Source: Adiantum capillus-veneris (Eukaryota; Streptophyta; Polypodiopsida; Polypodiales; Pteridaceae). From it: a stretch of DNA of 64,000 nucleotides. Below are positions 40,320-53,477 of the stretch, piece by piece. Position 1 is the first letter of the stretch. The number at the start of each line of letters is the position of its first letter. The stretch lies in the NCBI GenBank assembly GCA_014529385.2, contig CM043955.1:152570140-152634139 (forward strand). Direction: 5' to 3'. Made by a program: the position numbers and the translations under genes. Under the pieces are notes generated by a model. It was not told the DNA's origin. It made no database searches and saw nothing but the letters and a program-made list of their open reading frames with translations.

Positions 40320-41250
40320 TTTGGCCTTAAAACATTCTTCCTTCCCATCATCTTCAACTTCCTCTACCATGTTAATGTTTTGTGCATACAATGACCTTTT
40401 TTAATAAGGAATGTTCTTTCTATCAAGCATAGGGATAGTTACCGCCTGTTTCCCCTTTTTCAGAACAATATTATTGTCTCCCCAATCCTGCTTAACCTTA
40501 GCCATTCTAAACCAAATGTATGCCTAGAAACATTTCATAAGGATTATCTCATTCCTTCATTTTAAGAACCACAAAATTCATTCCTAAAATATGAATTGAA
40601 TTGTGTCTCAGAATCCAGGCTACTAGTTGAACTATTCTCTAATCTACCATCTTTACCTAAAAAGGTGTTGGATCTAACTTCCCCAACTTTATCTTTTGAT
40701 AAATAGACTCAGGTAATATGTTAACTCCAGATTCTCCATCAAAAGCAATACTTCTTCAAACAACCTGCCTTGGAAAGTTACCTTTATGATAGGAACTATA
40801 AAATCAACATTTGCTTGATTAATATTTTGCACTATTGGCTTAGCTATTTGGTTTGTCTAAATTTCATATTCTTTCCCTAGTAGTCTATTCAACAGTCTCT
40901 CCTTGAATGCTGGTACAATTCATAACAATTGGTCTAAAGACAACTGCAATGGAGAATCAATCACTACCTCAGACCAATCCTTGTCATCTCTTTTCCTAGA
41001 GGCTTCATTTTAGAATGTTCCCTATATGATTGTCAGTCTGTATGTCTAAATTTATGTCATCAAAAATTTGCTTTGTCTGTTCTTGCTTGACTTGCTCTGA
41101 GCTTGATCCCTAATTCCTCTCTGGTCCTACCATCACATCAACATCTTGGTTATCACAAAATTGGGTGCATTCACAAGCCCATTCATCTTAACATGTTCCT
41201 GATGATGCTGCTATTAATTTGTTTTTGCTCATATACCTGTTCTTATTGTT
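40320..41250 (-). pseudogene. Ty3/gypsy protease-region fragment, minus strand
   Basis: Minus-strand translation with stops gives VDFIVPIIKVTFQGRLFE, GESGVNILPESIYQKIKLGK, IHILGMNFVVLKMKE and DNPYEMFLGIH, then WGDNNIVLKKGKQ after a frame change. This is the gypsy aspartic protease (with ESG where the family has D-[ST]-G-[AS]) and its LLGRPW-type end. Upstream to about 41250 is probably late gag. It is in the opposite orientation to the LINE pieces that flank it. Confidence 0.65.
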
Positions 41251-42189
41251 TTTTGATATGAATTAATATTACATTTTCATGAGTTTGTGGAAGACTTTTT
41301 TGTTTTTGTTGTTTTGGCCTTACCTACTAGGAATCTTGATTGTATGCTACCATCAACATTCCTCCTTACTCTCTATGCTTCACCCATAGTGCACAATTCA
41401 TACCTACCCAATGATGTGGTGATCCAAAATACACACATGGCATCACCCCCGGTGGTCCTTTGCTCAAAGTCATATTCTAATTTTGATTTTTCTACTTTTG
41501 GTGTTGGTCATTTGAAGCCTTTTTCCAATGCTAGCTGCAACAACACATGAGAAACTCATAAAATAGAATAGAGACACAATAGAGCATCTCATAAATGAAC
41601 TTCAGACTGAGCAAGAAGATACACATAGTATTCAAACAAAGTAAATAGCTAGAGTAGTATACTTACAAAATAGAGTTTCCTTCATCAATGAAATCAACAT
41701 CTTGTGCCTCACTGCTACATCTCAAAACATGGACTTGCTTATCCCAAAGGCGCACACATATAGGTTTAAGATACTCAACCTGAAAATAGTTTAGTTCTTG
41801 GCATATTATCTGACTCAACTATTCAACACAGTAAGATTTGACTAAGCAACATCCGACTAATTATTATCCAATTAGGCATAATTTAACTAATCTGACTAAG
41901 CATCAGCTGTACAAAATACTTCACGTTCAACAACCATTATTGACATTTATGGCACTTGAAATGCTAAGGATAGAGCCAAATTATAGATGTAGCTTAGAGA
42001 GATCCATATTGAAGGGGATGGTTCTTGATAGGAGCCTTTAATATGGTGGAGAAGAGAAAGTATAGATTCTTCAAGTCTACGGAGGGGCTCAAAAAATGTA
42101 AAATGGTTGAGCCTTTGTGAAAAATGGGTACTAATGGAAATTTGGGCAATTGGTCCTTGGAATAGCACGCTAGGGTGTCACAATCCTCC
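41251..42189. other. No gene recognised
   Basis: An 87-codon plus-strand frame (41287-41550) has no motif. The rest is A+T-rich with many CTAAT and GACTAA words near 41800-41910. It may be the border of the fragment upstream. Confidence 0.4.
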
Positions 42190-43080
42190 AATATTCCCAC
42201 ATGGCCTCTCGGCTTGACAGATTCTATTGCTCCCATCAAGCCGATTGGATTCTATTGATAATTGAAATGAAGGTTGTAACTTTAAAGAGTTTGTCGGATC
42301 ACTTGTCTCTATGCATGAATCTTATAAAACACAAAGGAGATATCAAATACCCCAAAGGGTCAAAGAAGAAGCTAATCATAGGGGTAAATCTTTTCAAAGG
42401 CTTTCTCTTCCAAAGTCTAGCCAAAAGAGCTATGCGTAAGGTTGGTAAAGATATAGAATTGGAGAACCCTAGACCTTGGGACATCATTTCTAGGAGTATA
42501 ATAAAAGAGATCAAAATAAAAGGCTTAAGAATAAAGAAGTCTTGCAAGGAACACCATAAGCAAATTTAAGATGAAGTGGATCTAGTAACCATCAAAAGAA
42601 GGCACTACCTCGAAAGTGGAGCAAAGGAGGTGTCTTTTGAAGCAACCAGACATGGTTGAGAAACAACTTGATGAGGTTAGGAAGGAAAAACTATTATCTA
42701 GAGAGATCTACTCGTAACTTGAGGCTTCCAATCAAGTGTACTTCTTCAGTGCCCTCAAAGTTAAGAGGAGTTGGGGCCTTATCCACTCAATCGTAGATGA
42801 CAAATGGAATGAAATGCAAGACCCAAATGAGTGGCTAAGTTGATGCTTGATCACTTATGCCATATCATAGGCCAACCAAAGTCTTGATCCCTTGAGGTGG
42901 ATGAAGCCACATCATCTCTTATATTCTCTTATAAAATCATTTCCAAAACTATTAATGCTAGCTCTCTCCCCTCCTTGAGAAAGTCAATACCCACCACCAA
43001 CATGGATTCATCAAAGGAACATCAATCTATGACAACATTTAGCAGCAATGGTTGGCATCAAGTACGCAAATAGTGTGGTC
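42190..43080 (+). pseudogene. LINE ORF2 remnant (endonuclease end to RT start)
   Basis: SRLDRFYCS and TLKSLSDHLSLC at 42200-42305 match the C-terminal endonuclease block of plant L1 ORF2 (SRLDR... LSDH). The linker region includes SNQVYFFSALKVKRSWGLI near 42727-42785 (compare ASN.YFFSALK). HQHGFIKGTSIYDNI near 43005-43055 is the first RT motif (QHGFIKGR.I.DN). Frames shift several times. Most endonuclease and RT sequence is missing. Confidence 0.75.
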
Positions 43081-44441
43081 GGTGCAGTTGTTGGGCACCC
43101 TCCTATCCAACCGCACCTTGTCCAAGTCACAAATTTTTCTATAGTCCATTTTATTTTTGCATAAAAGCCTTGTACGAGAGTCTTTATGATTTTTGAGTTG
43201 AATATTGTACACTCCAAACTGTATGCTTTTATCATTATCCCAAAGTATTGTGTAACATTTAATGGCCTAGTAACCTGTGTGTAGCAGAAAATAGCATGAA
43301 TATAGTGAGCATGTCATTAGAATAGATTCCTAATGAGATTAACAAGAGTGCTTGGGTGGAGAGAGCAACAAAAAGCATAAAACCTAGTTAGATAGCATAA
43401 ACAATACTTCAAAAGAGAGAGAAATTAAGCAATTGACAACAGTTGAGGACCGGATTTGCATGGAGTCAGTCCCCCCTCCAAAAGGATTTGTGTTATGGTT
43501 TCTCCCATCAAGAGAGACATTTTACAATACAATTCTTTGTGTTCCTTCAATACTAGCTAGTGCAATGAAGATGGAAACTTCATGCACTAAGCAAAACACT
43601 TATCAAACACAACTTCAATTCCCTCACGGTCTCAGACCCAAGACCTCACACACCTTTGAAGATGGTGAGAGCTAGCGGGGTATGAGAGTAGATTGAGAGG
43701 AAGGAGTATTCTTACGAAAAAGATGTACATCTCCTCAAATAATCACTCATATTAGCATCGCTTAGCTTAGTAATTAGCATGGTAGAGGAGATGAGCATGC
43801 ATTGAAGCTTGGCTCTTGCTTGGATTTGCATCACAAAGCCAAGAGTTGTTGGTGTAGGCCTTCCTTCTCACAAGCTTGGAGTAGGTGATAAGCTTTCCAT
43901 TAAAGCTTGAGAAGGAGAGAGAGTCTTCTTTCCTTCACACATGAGATTGTGCGAGTGTGTGTGTGATAATGCCTTTTGAAAAATCATCCCCCTCTCTCTC
44001 TTGGTCAACCCCTCTTGCTATTTGCTCTTGCTAGCATTCTATTGGACCTCCCTAGGCTTAGCCAATGGTAATTAAGCAGCATAAGTGATAGCCTTCTGAC
44101 ATGTGTCCCCCTTTCCCCTTTTGTGAGAGCTTTAGGTAATTATTTAATTCAACTAAACTCTCATTGGACCCCTTTGCCTCCTGGTCAATAGGAATCAGGC
44201 AAGTCATTGGGTTGTTGAATGCTCATGGGTCCCCTTGAGAGACTATGCAATAGTCTTCTAGAGAACTTAATTCTTATTGGTTCTTTTATTAAGTGTTTTT
44301 AAATTAATTAAACTAGATTTACTCTAGCCTAATTCTCATTGGTCCAACTCCAAGGCCATCCAATAGGAATTGGGTACACCTTGTGGGCATCTAGGCTAGG
44401 GAGCTGACATGTGTCCCTCATTCCCTTTGAGTAAAGGGAGC
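43081..44441. other. LTR-like or promoter-like region, no gene recognised
   Basis: No coding region. Between about 44040 and 44345 there are six ATTGG or CCAAT boxes, mostly CCAAT on the minus strand. Such clustering is seen in some LTR U3 regions, but neither ends nor a TATA box could be fixed. Confidence 0.35.
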
Positions 44442-44498
<57 letters not shown>

Positions 44499-44516
44499 TG
44501 TGTGTGTGTGTGTGTG
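44442..44516. repeat. (TG)n microsatellite
   Basis: A 75-base TG tract with one TATG interruption near 44491. Confidence 0.95.
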
Positions 44517-45019
44517 AGTTTCTCTCTCATCCCCTACTTTCAAGGCTCGCCCCCTCCTATGTAGGGATTGCCAAAGACTTTTGGGACATACACAAAGCAT
44601 CCAATTCCCCCAATGTTTGACCTTTGGACACAACCTTTGAATTTTGGAACCTTAGCATTTTGGAAGTCTTGATGGGCTGAACCTTAGGGTCTTTTAAGCC
44701 CATTGTTGTACATGGCTCTTTTACAAATGGCCCCCCCTTTGGATCCCTATTTTCCCTCCTTTGGATGCCTACTATGGCCGGTCTGCTAGCTTAACCAATA
44801 TTCTAGCTTTTTCTCCCCTAGCACTTCCCCATATTAAATTATCAGTTTAACATGAGAAAACCATTTAGGAGAATTAGATATTGATTATTATGACATCTTG
44901 TAAGCCAGTCATTGGCGATATGAGAAGCCCTAGGTATAAAGCTCAAAAATCCCTTAGGTTGAAGACATTGTAACATTGTCTCAAAGTTTTGAAGATCTTT
45001 TGTACACACTAGTGAAGAC

Positions 45020-45360
45020 TGGTGCATTTGTATTTCTAATGATGCCAATCGGGTTATGTAATGCACCTACAACATTTTAGAGGAAAATGATAGCTATATT
45101 TTTAGAATACTTGTAGAAATTCATGTCCATTTTTGTTGATGACTTTATCGTATATTCAAGTGTAGCTCAACATTTGGAATGCTTGCAGCTCATGTTTGAG
45201 AGGTGTAGAGAGCAAAGGGTTTGCCTGAATCCATATAATTGTGTCTTTGGAGCATACACATGAAAACTATTGGGTCATGTAGTGTCAAGGAGGGAAATTG
45301 CAATATCAAATGACAAGATCATAGCAATCAAAGAAGCAGTACCACACACCAATCCAAATG
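45020..45360 (+). pseudogene. Gypsy reverse-transcriptase fragment
   Basis: MPIGLCNAPTTF then, after a stop, SIFVDDFIVYS (catalytic box at about 45130-45165), HLECLQLMFERCREQRVCLN and LLGHVVSRREIAI are the consecutive gypsy palm and thumb motifs. Nothing recognisable flanks it, so it is an isolated fragment of about 340 bases. Confidence 0.82.
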
Positions 45361-45743
45361 AAATATAAAAAATCATGATCCATCATGAAAAAAGTCTTGA
45401 AAATTGTAAAAGAACATACCAAAAATGTCTCCCTATGCTCTAAGAACAGTCTCCTATGGTCAAAATGTCAAAAAACAATGATTTAAGCACTCAAAGTAGA
45501 TGATTAGGCTCACTAGTTGCGAACCTCAACACAACTGACAATGCTTACACTTGAACAAAAGAGCAAAGAGGGAGGAACACAATGCAAGTCTTGAAATTGA
45601 AAACGGATTATCCAATCATTAGAAAATTTGATTACAAGTTGGAGCAACTTAGTAGCTTGAGCATACATTTTGTAGAGATCCTTCTTCTCTAAAAGATAAG
45701 CCACTTTCACATTAAAGTTATTGACCTTTATACCTAGGACTTT
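45361..45743. other. No gene recognised
   Basis: About 380 A+T-rich bases without recognisable coding or repeat structure. Confidence 0.4.
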
Positions 45744-47720
45744 CTAAATGGCCAATGGATGACTCACATGGAATTTTACAAATGTCATGAAAGAATGACA
45801 TCTCAAGAATTGACTTGCTACTTTGGAATCAGGATTTACACAGAGTATCACTACACTAGCTTGAAAAAATAATAGACTACAAATGTGGTGTTTGGCTATG
45901 TGTTCAGCCGGGTGGGTGCCCATTCGGTCAATCCTGTAACATTCTCCCCTTCGTAGCTCATGTAATCCCTTGACATGACCATGTGCAAGCTTGTTGTTTG
46001 GGTTGTCTTCAAGGTTGGTCTTTAGCTTGGGAAGTGCTTTGTCGTTGATGATGCTCCCTCCTTCCTTGAGTGCTTTATATCTCATGTGTTCTAGTTGATA
46101 CATGTATTGGACTTCAATTTTCGACGTAATTTTGCATCTTGTTACTCATTCTTCTTTTTGGTGCCACTTTTGGTCGTGAAGAGCTCTTTTATGATGTGTT
46201 TGCCATTGTTGTTGACTTGCAATACTTCACTAGCTTCCACATTGTTGAGCCTTTTATGTTTTATTGTTGAGAGCTCTCTTGATAACATTGTCATTGGTTG
46301 TCCATTGTCTTTGTATGTAATTCTTTGTTTTTCTTGTGTTTGATGAAGCTTGGTTGTTGTCCTTGAATGTAAGATGTTCTCTTGATAATTATGTTGGGAC
46401 TTGTAGCTGTAGCTCCAAGTTGTCAATGATTGATTTCGGTAGCGATTTCCTTTGCTGATATAGAAGGAATATATACAAGAAGATGATAATGAGGGTTTCT
46501 AGGTTAGGGTCTTAAAATCTTGATATCCAAAGGAAAAAAATCCGATGGGAAAAAAGTGTCTTTGGTATACGCTCTTATTGGAGTTTAGCAGTTGAACGTG
46601 AAGTACTTGTTATGCAATGTGAGTGCTTGGGAGAAACAAAGGAAGAGTGTCTAATGCAAGTGCCAATTATGGGACACTCTATATGCATATAAGAAATTTT
46701 TCAAACAAAAGCATGTTGTGCAAAAGAGGTATTTGATGGGTGCTTCAAGGAACAAATGTAGCACATGTGACAACAAAGGATGTCACACTGAGTTTCCATG
46801 TTTCCAAGAAGTGTTTTTGATGTAGAAGCTTTTCTACTCATACCTCAATATTCTCAGCGCGTGAGTGTCTTTTGGACTTTCTCCTTCACTTCTCAGACTT
46901 AAAATACATAGAATTTGACTCTTACGCTCATCTATACTAGCATGAGCGACACGACATAAATATGCTCAACTCTTATAACTTGAGCAGTGCCTAGACTAAC
47001 TAAGATGCTTAGACTACAAAGAATATTACTTGAAGCTTTGCGACTAACGCCTTGCTCATTTGGTGTCTTAGCTACTCAACTCTGACTATTATGCCATGTA
47101 TTTTTAATGGAAATTTGGACGTACCTCTTCAAGGCCAGAAACCCCATTCCATAAGTTCAAGAAATTTAGGCCTCTTTCATTGTGTTGGCTTATGGATACC
47201 ACCATCTTGTCTAGTAGGTTAGCATATTTTGTCTCCTCTTAACTTTCTTGTTGGATGTTGACACAACTCTTGTAGGGACTCATGTAGCCTTTACTTTGTT
47301 TCCCCATGAGAAGAGGTTGTTGATATGTGTGGGTTCTTTGTGATTGAGTTTCCATGAGCAATTTTGAACCCATCTTGTCCTTGGTCTGTGTGTGACCATC
47401 TTTTGTATTTTCTCCGTTTGTTTGATGACTTGATGAACACTAAGCTTTAGTATCCAAACCTGATGATTTTAAAGTCTTGATTTTATAGCTAAAGACGAGG
47501 TATCCATCTAGAGGTTGTATCACTGTCAATTTTGACTAGCTTTTGTTGGCACTTAGTTTTGACTTTATGCCTTTGGATGGAGCCATCGGTTCCCTGACTG
47601 ATCTTCATTGTTCTAGTTTGAGCTATGACTTTTGGTAACCATATTTGAGCGTTACCTTCATAAAATCCTTGTGCAACTTTTTTATTTTTCTTAGGTCCCA
47701 TTCTCATAATCATATCCTAA
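45744..47720 (-). mobile_element. Minus-strand fragment of gypsy family C
   Basis: On the minus strand it follows the order seen at 57300-59240: W-x-P-K peptides at 47489-47713 (QIWLPK, SRWIPR), then a region whose 46480-47060 part is the reverse complement of about 58550-59110, then homology to 59140-59240 near 46440. Open frames further on (45744-46103 and 46142-46426 minus) may belong to the same element. It is a second, more diverged copy of family C. Confidence 0.65.
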
Positions 47721-48300
47721 ATCACATAGCCCTGATATCTAGTCTATTCTATTTCCTTAGGTGTCATCATAACAAAATTATTGTTAAAAAAATCCCTAAA
47801 AAGATACACATAAAGATATGATGAACTTGTCACTCTGATATTAAAACTATAGATGATCATTAAGGGTATGAAGTGTCTTGGTTTGGCATGAACTGTCCAA
47901 GAGTAAGTCTTTATTGGGGTAAAGGCACGTTGTTTTCTGCCAATGACTAACACCCTATACACACTAAGTCACTAACTTGATTTACTTTTTCAAGTGTATA
48001 TATAACAAAGGAAACACATAGTGACTTCTCATTGTGTGTTGTTCCTCAATTAATCTTTTCTTCTTCTTTTCCTTCTCACACGCGTGCGAACATGCACATT
48101 GCCTTGCTCTCATAACGTGCATTAGAGCATGGTCATGGCACGGCCTTGGCTTTCCGATCCCCTCCCCTCCCCTCATGTGTGCGATGATCGTAGCTTTCAA
48201 TTGGAGGAGAAAAAAAGGCTCACAAAATAGAATCTATGTGTATTTTGAAAAAATGTTTCTTGAAGCTTTTAGAAAAGGGGAATGTTCAAAGCTAAGGTGC
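47721..48300. other. No gene recognised
   Basis: About 580 bases without coding signature. Frames at 47744-47962 (minus) and 48034-48369 (plus) show no family motif. Confidence 0.4.
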
Positions 48301-48309
48301 ATTGCTTTG

Positions 48310-48570
48310 AAAAATAAGCAAAGTGAAGCTTTGAAAGGAAAATTGAAGCTTGAAACTTTAGCTTCTTAGTTTTGTGCTGAAAATCAATGGTCTTCTTTTT
48401 TAAGCTTCTAGGGGAAATCAACTTAAGCTCTGAGAGGAAAAGTGAAGCTTGAAACTTTAGCTTATGAGTTATGTGCATAAAATCAAGGTCTTCTTTTTTG
48501 AAGCTTTAGCAGAAAATTGTGTAGAAAATCAAAGGTCTTTATTTTTGAAGCTTTTGGGGGAAAGTAACTT
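48310..48570. repeat. Degenerate tandem repeat, unit about 90-105 bp
   Basis: Two and a half units share GAAGCTTGAAACTTTAGCTT, a TTTTGTG or TATGTGC word, AAAATCAA and GGTCTTCTTTTTTGAAGC. Many AAGCTT (HindIII) sites result. Confidence 0.8.
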
Positions 48571-49242
<672 letters not shown>

Positions 49243-49246
<4 letters not shown>

Positions 49247-50314
49247 TCCTCTCCGGCTTCTCCTTCCTCCTGTTGTGCACACTGTTTGCTGGACCTGACA
49301 ACTCGTGTAGCACTTCACATCCTCTTTGCATTTTGTTCAATGACAACAACATCCCTAGAACCACGTATATCAAGCACTATCGAGAATGCTACCACACGAC
49401 AATTCCCATGCTAGGCCTGGCAATGCTTGTCATCTCTGGCTGCTCAGTGCCTTCTCCAACTTCACCTGCAACATCTCTGTAGCTCATGCTCTTCCCCATC
49501 TAGCAACTTGTACTGTTTCAGTTCAAGGGCTTGTAGTCAATGCATCCCTGATCGTAGCCTACAGAACAAGATTTCCCCTACAACATCTCTATAGCTCACG
49601 ATCTCCGCTCTAGAATTCCATGCCATTTGAGTTCAATTGTGAGGTCCCCAACCTCGAGAAGATTGGGGAGACTTGATAGATGTCCTTCCTTTATTCTCAA
49701 GTTCCAGACGACACCCTACTCCATTTCCACAAAGTAGAGATACGAGCAATTGAAGAGAAGAAGTCCTCTATCCAACATGATCGTGGACATAAGGGTCATA
49801 CACCACAGGCCAAGTCAATAATCAAGGGATTTCAATGGAATTTAATTCCTATATCACAAAGATAAAATCTCATTGGCATTCTTATAATCTATAAACAACG
49901 CCTTTTTTCCCATGTTTAAGAGGCGCGGCTGCCATTCATAAACCCTGAATAGGATATGAGACATAATGTAAACTAACTAGTAATCTTTTAAAAAGTACCC
50001 GACTAATCGGGTCCACCCATCTGTAGACTAGTATCCTAACGGATACTAGTTTCTAACTTTCCATACCACACTCACCCGTTCTTTTTGTTTTCTAATTACT
50101 ACCACACTGTTTTACATATACAAACTGTATTCTTTAATTAATTCCGGACATAGGTTCTTTTATACAACCCTTCAAACAATACAAAAAAAATCAAACAAGG
50201 CCTAATGAAGACAACCCTATATTTCAACAAAAATAACTTTTCCAATTTCTTAATGAGTTGTCGCTACCCGTGGATATTCTTTGTCTAACCAATAGAGCCT
50301 TTGCAAAGGATTTA
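49243..50314. other. No gene recognised
   Basis: About 1.07 kb. Small plus-strand frames (49273-49482, 49386-49613) show no motif. ACTAGTATCCTAACGGATACTAGT (about 50027-50050) is a perfect palindromic hairpin with ten-base arms, the only clear structure. Confidence 0.5.
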
Positions 50315-50544
50315 TTCGCTAACCGCGAATTGTGCAACCTTCTCATCTTGCTAACCGATAGGCATCCCACTAACTGTGAGGCATCTTGCTAGCTGCCTGG
50401 TATCTCGCTAACCGCGAGGGATAAAAGAGAGCCAGTAACCTCAACTTAATCTCCACTAACCACGGGATCATCTCGGTAACTGCAAGGCATCTCGCTAATC
50501 GCAAGGCATCTTGCTACCCGCAAGGTATCTCGCTACCCACAAGA
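50315..50544. repeat. Minisatellite of small hairpins, unit about 19-20 bp
   Basis: About nine degenerate units of GGCATCTCGCTAACCGCAA. Many units are themselves short hairpins: TTCGC-TAACC-GCGAA, CTCGC-TAACC-GCGAG and CTTGC-TACCC-GCAAG. One interruption of about 40 bases lies near 50419-50455. Confidence 0.85.
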
Positions 50545-50840
50545 AATAAAAGATATTCTTTCAACAATTCTTCTCTATAAATGATTCTTCAAATATGATC
50601 AAACAACTTTTGTTATCAACGAGTAACAACTTATCAAACAATAACAATTTATCAACCAATAAAAAATTAACAAACAATGGCAATTTATCACACAATTTTT
50701 TACTAATCTATGAAAACATATGTTTGTTTCTTGTGATAGAATCACGTTTCTTGGATGTTTTAAAGGAATCCCTATGCTTAGCTTCCCAAGTCAAAGAGAA
50801 CTCAAGAATCCGAAGGGAAGAACTTTCGATTTTAATAACG

Positions 50841-50882
<42 letters not shown>

Positions 50883-51400
50883 GTGAAAGTGAGGGAAGAG
50901 GGACCTTTATATAAGCTCTCAAGAGCAAAAAGCACAAGCTAAGAAAAGCAAAAAATAGAGAGATAAGTTCACGAGGCTGTTTAAATTATATACTTTTTTT
51001 TGTGGATACACATTATAATGACAAATATGGACTTTGCATGGGCTTTGTAAAGAATCCTAGTTTTAAGGGATTACGCTAATGTTGTGTAGGGTTAAGGGGA
51101 TAAGGACATTCAAGAAGCTAGTTTTGAGTAGGCTTTTTAAGCCTTTTTTATAGACACATGTAGGATGTAAACCTAGGAGGTCACTTTCTCTCTGTAGTTT
51201 TTTGAAAGTAAAGGGAGTAAGGGGTGTGGCCACATCAACAAAAATGTGAGTCACTAAGAGCCAATGTTTGACTTTTTTAAACTTATTTTTGACTTAAAAC
51301 TCCTCCCCAACATATATACATATCAAAAAATCATTTTTTGACTTTTTTTTACACCTACAAGCACTGAAAGTCCACTTTTTCAAAAAAAATCTCAAAAAAA
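50545..51400. other. No gene recognised; contains (GT)n
   Basis: TTATCAACAA and AACAATAACAATTTATCA words near 50610-50690 form a loose short-period repeat. A (TG)n tract lies at 50844-50880. Frames crossing it are low-complexity artefacts. Confidence 0.5.
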
Positions 51401-51409
51401 AAACTTTTG

Positions 51410-51540
51410 TTCTCTTCTCCTCCTTCCTCTCTCCCTCCTTGCCCCCTTCTCTCCTCCTCCTCCCCTCTCTCTCCCTCTCCCCCCTGCCCCCTTCTCTCCT
51501 CCCATGTTCCTCTCTCTCCCTCCTCCCTCTCTCTTTTCAT
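51410..51540. repeat. CT/CCT-rich low-complexity tract
   Basis: About 130 bases are almost entirely pyrimidine on the plus strand (CTCC, CCCTCT words), with repeats of TTGCCCCCTTCTCTCCTCC (51438 and near 51486). The frames over it are repeat artefacts. Confidence 0.85.
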
Positions 51541-52234
51541 CCTTTGCTTTCTCACGCAACAGCTGCCATGGTGCTCACGTACATCACAAATCGTATGCCT
51601 CCACCACCATGTACTCCACACAACAAAAGCGTATACATTTGCTTGTCCACGGCGTTTGCACCAAAGGCTGCACGTGAGGGTGAGTAGAGGTCATCCCAAG
51701 AACGTCCTACCATCTATAAGACGAATGTTGATGGACCTTCAATATTTTGGGAGGAGAGAAGTAGGCTTGTTAGGCTATTGCAACTGGTTTTGTATCGGTG
51801 TAGACGCTTCTTTGCATTTGTGGATGCACGAATGTCAAGCTCTTCAGCTCAAAATAGTGGCATTACAATAAAGTATTGTCTCTTTGAAGAGAGAGGTTAA
51901 AACTCTCTAGCAATAATTGCAGGAAAAGGATGTTGTGTACATTATGAAGCTTTAATACCATCACATATTTGAAAGAAACAGCCCTTTGTGCAAGGTAACA
52001 ATATACTTCTTACTTTTGTTTGTGTTCTTCTTATCATAAACTTTGAAGTCTATGGTGTTGCCTCTACTTGTTTTGTAGTGCTTGGCACAAAGGTTGCTTT
52101 TTTGCACAAATAGTGAAAGGTTGCAGGTTAGGGAGGTCAAGTGTCACCACTGTTTCTCTGAAACAACCTTCTTTGCTACATCTTGCAGGCAGGTGCTTCA
52201 AATCCATGCTTATTAGAGGTGGTAATAAAGTTCT
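51541..52234. other. No gene recognised
   Basis: About 690 bases precede the first direct-repeat copy. The plus-strand frame 51407-51871 runs out of the CT tract and has no motif. Confidence 0.4.
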
Positions 52235-53477
52235 GGATGGGCATTTTGCGCGCCCTTGTGGCCAGTCTTACTAAGGGCCCTGGAGGCCTTTACATGGAAA
52301 AAAATTATAAAATTATTGTGTATGAGGATGATATAAAGATGTAATGTTAGATGTACAGAGAGCAAGAGCTCCCCCCCCCCCCGCTTATTTTGCTATGTGT
52401 TCAAAGGCCTCACAAATCTCCCTAGAAATCAACCAAACAAGGAGCCATTTTTTACTTCCTTGTGTCCACCCCTTGTTCTTGGGAATGACTTGGTAAAGGC
52501 ATGGGCCAGCAACTAAAATATGCCCCTATTCGTCATTTTAAATCCCTAGGGACCTTCAACAAGAGGGGCCACAAGGGTGTGCAAAATGGCCAGGGCTTTT
52601 TTGAATGCATAGCCATGAAATAGAGGTGGTGTTTGATGTACTCAAAGAAACCTGCCCCCTCTACGCCCTCTTTTTGCTCTATGTTCAAAGGTCTAGAGCA
52701 TTCACTATGTAAAATTTTCCTATATCATGTACATTCACCAGAATGGATTAAAAGTACCCCTTATAGGCCTTATCCACACATATTTTTGTACCCTTACAAG
52801 AATATAAAATCCCTTCTGTTGAACACATGTGCTATGTTACATATGCTTTAGTGAACTCCCAAGGTCAAAGGCCTCACAAATCCTATGCACTAAACATTCA
52901 ACACTAAAAATAGATCAATCAAGAAACCAATTTTTACTTCTTGTGTCCACATCATGCTCTTGGGAATGATTTGGTTAAGCCATTTCTTTGGTATTTGAAA
53001 CCACATGTGACCCCTATTGTTATAGTATCCAACCAAAGGTTTCTTGATTAGCAATTTACATAAGCTCGACTGGTACATATCTTCTATGTTTACACTGCAT
53101 GAATCTATAATTTATGTTTACACTTTCTCTATCCAATGAGCTACATAGTAAAAATCAAATCCGCAATTTAACAATTAATTTCACAAGGTGATAGCTATTG
53201 GTACCATCTTTAGCAATACCAAAGAAATAGCTACCAATAGCTAATGAATAGGGATATTTAATAAGATTTGATACCAAAAACTTGTCAACACTGTAAAAAG
53301 GTGGAAACTCAAAAACTTTACAATATATGTATGCTGAAACACGAATCAATAATAAGTCACCCCTATACATCGACACCACCATCTCAAGTTGTCATTTCTC
53401 TAAGTCAAGCTTGGCATAGGCATAGTATGGAAACAATAACATGGTCGAAAGCAAGAATTTAGCTTTCTCAACTTGTG
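52235..53477. repeat. Long direct repeat, copy 1
   Basis: It matches 61797-62783 closely from GGATGGGCATTT to CTCAACTTGTG. Copy 1 carries about 270 extra bases (about 52476-52750) that include an inverted, diverged copy of the hairpin arm (52545-52595: GGGGCCACAAGGGTGTGCAA). Just after 53477 gypsy C gag begins in mid-gene. A conserved 75-codon minus frame lies at 53155-53382. Confidence 0.85.
53155..53382 (-). CDS. 75-codon frame conserved between the two direct-repeat copies, unknown
   Basis: It begins MVVSMYRGDLLLIRVSAYIY and includes KYPYSLAIGSYFFGIAKDG. The same frame in copy 2 (62462-62689) differs by only two residues in my reading. I know no homologue. It could be a fragment of a larger gene duplicated with the repeat. 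High identity may reflect a recent duplication rather than selection, so coding status is uncertain. Confidence 0.35.
   Translation of the reverse strand: MVVSMYRGDLLLIRVSAYIYCKVFEFPPFYSVDKFLVSNLIKYPYSLAIGSYFFGIAKDGTNSYHLVKLIVKLRI

Noticed and set aside
50315-50544. Possible CRISPR array
   Set aside because: Unit length is only 19-20 bases with no unique spacers and no cas genes, and the context is plant nuclear DNA.
51407-51871. 154-codon frame starting in a CT-rich tract
   Set aside because: The N-terminal half is low-complexity Ser/Pro/Leu from the CT tract, and the remainder has no recognisable domain.
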